A DNA stretch of 64,000 bases from Hyposmocoma kahamanoa. Taxonomy: Eukaryota > Arthropoda > Insecta > Lepidoptera > Cosmopterigidae. This document shows positions 23,701 to 32,700 of this stretch, piece by piece. Location: NCBI RefSeq assembly GCF_003589595.1, contig NW_020653712.1, forward strand, positions 1,548,028 to 1,612,027, read 5' to 3'. Within the stretch, counting starts at the first letter, position 1. Every line of letters begins with the position of its first letter. The position numbers and the translations under genes were made by a program. Under the pieces are notes generated by a model. That model was not told where the DNA came from and did no database searches. It was given only the letters and a program-made list of their open reading frames with translations.

Positions 23701-26700
23701 GCCGAAACCCGTCACGATTCCCGACACCAACGACAATAAGGGTGATGACCAGGTAAATTGCTTATTATTGTTGACATTAAATTGACAACAATAACTAATT
23801 TTGTTTGTTATAGCTCAACTACATCGAGTATATAACCAGAAATAGAGACAGAGACGACAGAGAAATGTCATTTAATTTGTTTGAAAACTATTCTGATTAC
23901 TGTGACGACTGCGCTCCGATTGGCCAGCCCGAATTCGAAACAATTGACGGGTGTCATCAATGGGTGTCGTCAATTGTTTTACTACAAATCGGCCAGTTAA
24001 CTTGAGCTTTGCTATAATGGATGAAAATTGAGAAATTACATATTTAATATTTAATTACTGATGAAATTCTGATTCCGTTTATTTTATAATTAGATATTTT
24101 GCTGTTTTTCCCCCACACCAACGCATGAAAATGAAACAGGACGCCATTGTCACAGTAACAATTAGAGATATTATCTTTATTACAATAAATACAGAATATT
24201 TTTGGAATATACGGAGACGTATACACAGGTCAGTTGTTGACGCTGTCTATATGTCAGTCTATAAGTGATGTATCACTGATGAGTTACCAGGAATGTATGG
24301 CCCTTATTTCGTCTCTATTTCCGGTTACATACTCGAAGTTCAACTATAAAACCCGCGACACAGGGTTTTCCTAGTGCAGAGCTATGAGTACGTACGTAGT
24401 GTACGATATTTATTTATAATTGTTTTTCTTTCATCTACCATTTTCCTCGCTATAGTGAAGTGAAAAGTTATGTATTTCGCTCGGCAGCAAAGTTGTTTTG
24501 CGTCTCGCGGCTTGAAACCCTCGCTACCCTCCGGATTTTATTTTTGAACCACGAGGGAAGCGAGTGGTTTTTAAACTCCTTCGCTTGCTCAGGTTTAACA
24601 AATAACTATTTTAAACTCACGACGTAAAGAGAGAGGAGTTACTTTTTTGAAGCCTGTGTTCATGTGGCATCGTAGCTTTCAAACGGCTGGACTGGCCTTG
24701 TGAGTCTATACAACCTCAAATGGCTTTAGTTAATAATAATAATAATAAAGAACTTTATTTATCTACATTTACAAAACAGTTTAGTCGTAAATAACATCAC
24801 TTATAGATACTGTGTAGATAAAAAGGATAGAGTCTCAGCTTAAGCTGTTTTTCAGACACTACCTTTTTGAAACTCGCTACATTTTAATCATAGTATTTGT
24901 TTGACGCGTCTCGAGTAGCTCCAAAAGATATCACAAAATAATAAACTCAAAAGTACGCGGAATTACTTCTATTTGCTAAGTTTTATTGAAATATCCTTAA
25001 ATTCGCCACTATAAAGGACTTGACACTGGAGATAATAAAAATCGGTTCTCACTACTCAAAGTATATTGAGAGAAAAACGCCTTGAATTGGAGAAATAGCA
25101 AAATAAACCATTAAAATAATTGCTCCTTAAGTAAAATTTAGGCGCTATTTATAAAAATGAATCTTCATGCGTGAACAGCCATCCTTAGAGGTAGATGATT
25201 TTCTTCAAAATTAAATGGGACCACTATGGAATTCCCCCCTCTCCAACAAAAAAGAATCATGAAAATCGGTTCACCAATACCGGAGTTATCGCGTAACATA
25301 CATATAAAAAAAACCAAAAAATAAAATATAGTCGACTTGAGAACCTTTTTTAAAAATTTTTTTGAAGTCGGTTAAAAACTAAATTCTGGAATAAAGCCAG
25401 TGTCCCTGCCGTTCGATCTGCACAATAGAACCGTTTCAGTATGGGAATAATTTAGATTCGACCTGAGCTGAATCGACAGTATATATATATGTATATAGAG
25501 AGAGTAGAAGACATGCATGTAAACTGGAAATGTCACATACAAAAAATTAAGAAGAAGTTATCTAACTTTTCGTACGCATTAATGGAGATAAACAAATCGA
25601 CTGACCTGATAACTGCAATGGCCGCTTAATATGCATACACCATCGAATATATAACCAGAAATAGAGACGAAATAAGGGCCATATATTTCTGGTAACACAT
25701 TAGCGATACAGCTCTTATAAATATCAACTCTCGTTTGCACTGAGATATAGACAGGCCAACTACTGACCTGTGTGTACGTATACGTATATTCCAAAAAATA
25801 TTCTGTATTTATTGTAATAAAGATAATATGTTCAACAACACCGCGTTGTCCTATTCGGTGGTGTAGGAAAAACAGCAAGGCATCTAATTACAAAAGAAAC
25901 GGAATCACATTTCATCAGTAATTAAATATTAAATATGTAATTTTGCAATTTTCGTCCATTATAGCAAAGCTCAAGTTAACTTGTCGATTTGAAGTGAAAC
26001 AGTTGACGACACCCGTCAATTGTTTCGAACTCGGGCTATCCAATCGGAGCGCAGTTGTCACAGTAATGATAAGGCAGAATAGTTTTCAAACAAATTAAAT
26101 GACATGTCGTCTCTATTTCTGGTTATACACTCGATGGCATACACTCATCGAACTCATCGAGCTCAAGTCCCCACTCGATGTTGGTAAAGATATTCAACGA
26201 TCTCCCGCCAATCATTAAGAACGAGAAAAAGTATTCTTTCTTTCTTAATACATTAAAATTATACCTAATTAATAATATGTTACTAGAATTTAAGTGAATA
26301 CTTTAATGACAAAATATAATAATAAAAAAAAAATATAAATAATAAACAAGTCTTGAATATATTATATTATATTATATTATATTATATTATATTATATTAT
26401 ATTANNNNNNNNNNATTATATTATATTATATTATATTATATTATATTATATTATATTATATATATGAAATATTCATATATTGATAGTGAACAATTAAAGT
26501 GACCAATCTAAGCCTCGGCCTGCCTCTGCTCTTGTTGTTATCCCTAAGACAGGCAGACAGGCTCATATTTGTAACATTATTTTAATGTTGAGACCTTATG
26601 TACCATATGAAGACAATAAATATATTGAGTATTGAGTATTAATGAACGTTTTTAAAGGATGAACACCCTATCACACCCTTTATCTTCTTTGCAGACGCCA

Positions 26701-29700
26701 AATCCTCAACCGCTACGCACTGGCTGCGGCTGGCGTAACCCTGAAGGAGTTGGAATGAAGACCATCGGTGATGTACAAGGGGAAGCCAAGTTCGGAGAGT
26801 TCCCTTGGACAGTTGCCATCCTTAAGTACGTCATTATGTATTTTCATGGCTCCGTCATCAGCTCGAGTTTATGCGATATGTACCGCCGACAGTGCGAGCT
26901 CAGACAAGGCTTTCATTTGCATTCGGTTCCGCACGACTGCACATGGCGGACTACGTTATTTTCACTATAATGTTCATTGTAGTAAAACATAACATTGTAA
27001 GCGTTATTTAGACAAACAATCATGCTGCCGAATTGCAGTGATCAATACTAATATAATAACAAGAAAGAAAGAAAGGAAGAAATATTTTTATTCCATAACG
27101 AAACAACAGGGCACACATACATTTAACAATTACGAAACATAATAATAATAAGAAAAAAAGCCGAAATAAAATTAATGAAAATAATACATAACAATTAGAT
27201 AATACACAAAAAAACACAGAAACAGGAAGCAAATAACTATAACAATAAATAATCAAGCGATATATAATAAGGTGTGCATGCTGTGCTGTTACGGAATCCG
27301 TCATCCATTCCGCTTTGTGTATTGTCACTGCATGTGCTACGACATTGATTTTCAGTGGATCCGGTAACAGGGAACACAAGACGCGGAACACAATTGACGA
27401 CACAGACGTGTACAATTTGATATAGTCATGGATAATAGTATAATTATATGGTAAAATAATAGCGTAATTGTAAACAATCGTGCTAATGAAAACAATAATG
27501 CAATTGTAAATAATATTGCATTTGTAAATATTAATATTGTAGTAATTAGCATTCAGATATTCTGTTAGTTAGGTAAAGTTAACAACAAAACGCCCATATC
27601 TCCGATACATCAGCAGCTATGCTGGAGATTGAACAAATACAAATACGTATTTTTTTAAAAGTAAAACGTGGCGAAGCATTTCCGATAGGGGGCGGTAGGT
27701 TGTTCCAGCATTTTTGGGCTGCATAGCAAAAGCCGTGTCGAGGGCATACGAGACGAGAGGCCTATCTAACGTGTATGGACGATAACTTTTTTTAAAAATG
27801 ATACTAAGTGACACGCCTGTCCAAAAAGTTATAGTGCCACTCAGAGCCTTAAATCCCATAGATCTGAGGGGCACTACAACTGCGCCCGTCACCCTGAGAC
27901 ATAAGTTGACAAGTCCCATGTGCCTGTAATTTCACCAGCACCCTTACCCTTCAAAACCGCTGACATTACTGCTTGGCGGCAGAAATAGGTAAGGTGGCAG
28001 TACTTCCCTGGACGAACACTTTCACAAGGAGCTCTACTACTACAATAGAATATACTTGAGCTTGTCATAAAGGTACGAAGGCTGTTTGGACTTAATGACC
28101 TCAAACAGCAATGCAGCAAAATGTACCTGGCGACGGGCCTCCATCTTCAACAGATTCTCATTATATCAATTAACTTAAAAATTACAACTGCAGAAATCGG
28201 CAAAAACGTGCTTGATCCCTGGTCACTTTTGATGTATATAGATTTTTGGTCATAATTAACTGAACCGTTTAAAAATTTCAGAATAGCGCCTGTTAACGGC
28301 AACGACCCTGACAGCCAAAAGCTCAATGTCTACGTCGGTGGAGGATCTCTCATACACCCAAGCGTAGTTTTGACTGCAGCACATCACGTAGACCAGCCCG
28401 GATTGATGCGCGTGCGCGCTGGAGAATGGGACACTCAGACCACAAAGGAGATCTATCCTTACCAGGACAGGGATGTGGAGTCGAAGATCATTCATAAGGA
28501 TTTTAATAGCGGTTTGTAAATGATATTTATTTTAAGTGTTTTGATGATATTAAATTTTTTTTTATGTGAAATTACTCTATTAGTTTGTTATAATTGAAAA
28601 TGATACAAAGATCGAACACTCAGAAAAAAATCCTCACGAATTTTTCAACGACTTTTTAGCCATAGCGCCGTCTATGAGAAATCTTTGATATTTCGTCACC
28701 CAGTTAAATACCTTTACAGCTACCAGCCCCAGCTAGAGATGTTGCTATTCATTGCATTTAAATGTTTGTTGATTTTTGTATTAATAATTATAACAGACTA
28801 TTTTACTTATTCATTTAAATTTAGCAGCAGTTGAGCTTTTTGTGAATGAGTTCATCCGGCAAAGCATACCATCCAAGATCTGAGGAGCACTGCCATTGCG
28901 CCTGTCACCCCGCGACATAGTCCTGACAAGTCCCATGTGTCTTTAATTTCACCAGCACCCAGAGATGGGTTAAAACCCAATCAACGCGCTCGGGGTTTAA
29001 CTTTTTTACCCAAAGCGCTGGGTTTTAACCCATTTCTGCCCAAAGTCGCGGACAGAAACAGGTAATACGGAATTTGGTATAATTCCATGTTTATTAAAAA
29101 GAGGCATCCAATACATAACAAAAAATAGAGACGAAATATCATTCAATTTGTTTGAAAACTATTCTGCCTTATCATTACTGTGACAACTGCGCTCCGATTG
29201 GCCAGCCCGAATTCGAAACAATTGACGGGTGTCGTCAATTGTTTCACTTCAATACGAGCAATTAACTTGAGCATTGCTATAATGGACGAAAATTGCAAAA
29301 TTACGTATTTAATATTTAATTACCGATGAAATTTTATTCCGTTTGTTTTGTAATTAGATGTTTTGTTGTTTTTCCCCACACCACCAAATGGAACAGTACG
29401 CCATTATTAATAATATTACCTTTATTACAATAAATACAGAATATTTTTGGAATATACGGCGACGTACACACAGTTGTTGGCGCTGTCTATATTTCAGTGC
29501 AAACGAGAGTTGATATTTATAAGTGATGTATGACTGATAAGTTACCAGGAATGTATGGCCCTTATTTCGTCTCTATTTCTGGTTATATACTCGATGCAAA
29601 GAGGCAACTGGGTATTGGACCCACCTTACAAATCCTATGGATTCTTATTACTAAGGATGCACATTATGATTCGATATTCGTGAAGGTCGATTCAAGTGCA

Positions 29701-32700
29701 TACGATTTAACGTTTTATTTCAATGGTATTTTCATGCGAGTCGATTCAATAGAAAGACAAATCGAATTGTCTAGATCAGAAACCAATAGGTAAACATTTT
29801 GTTTCACATATTCACAACAAAAAATAATCAATAAATTGTTTATTGAATAAGTTATTGTACAAAATAATAACTAAAGACTAATTAAGTGTCACAACATAAA
29901 ATATAACACATATACCTGAACTAGGAGAATCCCGTAGTAGGTGGATATATGATTAAATTATAAACCAACAATAGTAATAAATAAACAATAAAATACAAAT
30001 CATAAACTTATATGCTTAAATTAGACAACATGTATTTTGGGATAATTAATAATTTCTCTGTATCATCGTAGGAATTCAGTACTATATGGGAGGGCAACGA
30101 ACTGTTTGAGAACTGTGGACTTAATAAATAATTACCTTACAGTACCGTACACGACTTATACAGAAGGTCAGTGGGGTAAAGGACAGGGCGGAAGGTAGAA
30201 ACCTTTAGAACCGCTCGAAAGAATATTTAAGTAGTAAATAGTTATTGCCCTCGTTTTTTTCAGAGTTAGGATCTGTAGTATGCAGGTTAGCAGTCTTCTT
30301 AAGTAGTCCATGAGAACAACAACAAAGCCATCGTTTAACACTGAATTACTCTAACAGCAAACTTAACCCCTTTTATAGGCAACCTCTTCTATGACATTGC
30401 GTTGATGTTCCTGTCGAAGCCTATGGAGCTAGCCCCAAATGTCGGGCTCGTGTGCTTGCCCCCACCGCGCGAACGTGTTCCTGGAGGTACAAAGTGCGTC
30501 GCTTCCGGATGGGGAAAGGACAAATTCGGAACGCAAGGAAAATATCAAGTAATTCTGAAAAAGGTATGTTTTTATTTCTGCCTAACGTGACCAATATTTT
30601 TTTCCCGCAGTGCGAAACGCCTGTAAATTTATTATTGTTTTAAAAATAAAAGACATGTTTAGTGTCAAAATAAAAAGAGCTAATATTGTTTAAAGAAACA
30701 AAAATTTAATAAAAAGAACTAAGCTCGTGTGGTAACCTATCACCAAGTCGAAAATTTGTTTGTCCGAAGTAACGTTTGTTCGAATTTTCATTACACCGAA
30801 AACCGAATTATAACGAAACAGTTCTTCTTTCAGGATATGTTGAATGTTTGTCGCAAAGACACGACTAGGTTCGGTTAGGTTAGGTTAAGTTAGGTTTAAA
30901 AGAAAAAACATTTTCCTCTCAAAATGACTTTCGAGGTTGTGAAATTTCGACCAAACGTTATTTCTGGAAAGTCATTTCGGACTACAGATAGGTAACCGTC
31001 TCGTGTAGTCTGGTGCTCGATGTCTAGTTGACTGGCTTTATATATTTTTCGCTCTCACGCCATTTAAAAAAAATATTGTTATGTGTGTTCTGTTTTGTGA
31101 AACCGGGACACAAATATTTTGGGGACAGCGGTACACGAAGCCTAAAAGTGGTACACTAAGCCTAAAAGCGGGACTACCCCGCTCAAAGCGGGACGTATGG
31201 ACATGTTATTTATAATATCACAACTTGAATTATAACCGCTTCAAAAAAAGGAGGAGGTATCAATTCGACTGTACTTTTTTGTGTATGTTACGTCATTACT
31301 TCGATATTTTGTAAACCGGTTTCAATGATTCTTTTTCTGTTGAAAAGGGAGTGTCTCAATAGTGGTAACATTCAATTCGGGGAAGAATCCGGTTTGTTGA
31401 GTTTCCTCTACTTTTCGCTTACCGATTTCAATAAAAATCGAACCTCGTCCAACAGTTTTTTTGCGAAACATAAGTTCAGTACAGTCCCGATGTAGCCCAT
31501 TGCGATTTTTGGCTGTTCCCAAGATTGAATAGTTTAATTCAAGAAAAATTATATAAATCGACCGAACATCTTTCGACCTTCATGAAAGAGGAATTTTGGC
31601 CGAAGGGTGTCATATATCGGCGATTCCGCGGTCGGTTACCTGACACCAGATTGCGCCGCACGTCGCCGATAAGTGAAATCGTGTAGATTAGTTTTTTTTA
31701 TTATTATATTGTATATATGTTAGTTTTAAGGTATATATAATATAGGTGTATTTTGTTTTTATATTGTTATGTATGTTAGTCTATAAGGTATGTATACATG
31801 GGTCTTTTTGTTACCTGATATAAATAAATAAAATAAAATAAAATAAATAAAAGAAATAAATAAATGGATAACCAATGGTCCGAAAAAGGTGTTCTACATT
31901 CCTGTATAGATGTAGCTATAAGGAGCGACATAGAGTTGTTAAAACCACCAAATATTAAATAATTTCTGTTTTCGAGTTCCGGATTTCCAGTAATGGTTTT
32001 CCTGCATCGTAGACAAAACTACTGACCTAGGAAGTCGAAGTTGGATTTTAAAGTAATTCTAATGGTGCCATCTAAAAAATGCAGCAGATAACTGATCTTT
32101 TACCAAAACAGAGAATAAAAAATTAATAAGAATGGTTACTTTACCGCATAATGACGGTCACAATGGCGAAACGGCGACATTTGCTAATAGAAGTTAAGAA
32201 AAAAAATTACAATTTTATTTACGAGGGGAATTTTGAGACATTTTGGATTGCATGAGAATCGTTGTGATCGCTCTAAAGATATTTTATTTAAATTAAAAAA
32301 CAACCACTAGCAGAAATGTCGTATTTTAAAAAGAGAATATTCACACTAGATTATTTTAATACTGTTTATGAAAAAAAAAACTGCTGCACGTTTAGGGCAA
32401 GACAATAAAGTGCTATTTTTGACGGCCTTACCCATGTACGGCTATTTATCTTCATAAATAGAATAAAGAGAAGAGTTTCTTTCATCCAGAAATCCGGAAT
32501 TCGAAAAAAGTAATTAATTAATATTTGGTGGTTTAACAACTCAATGTCGCTCCTTGTAGGTTTATCTATACATGTATCTATATATGTGGAATACCTTTTT
32601 CCGACCATTGTTGATAATAAAAAACTTAGAAATTTGTACTGCATAGGCTGTCCGTGATACTTAGATTGAAAGGTGTATTACCCGATAGAGCTGCAGTTAG

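Noticed and set aside
25579..25878. ORFs with NTEYFLEYT...VSISGYI that recur at several places
   Set aside because: They come from the M1 MITE body and differ in frame and length between copies, so they are not conserved as protein.
26356..26462. Possible centromere- or satellite-like array
   Set aside because: It is a short ATATT microsatellite at a LINE tail, interrupted by a 10-N gap; nothing suggests a larger satellite.
27020..27415. 131-codon minus-strand ORF with hydrophobic segments
   Set aside because: It is the reverse of AT-rich, A-run-rich intron sequence (aat and aaag repeats); the Leu/Phe/Ile richness is compositional.
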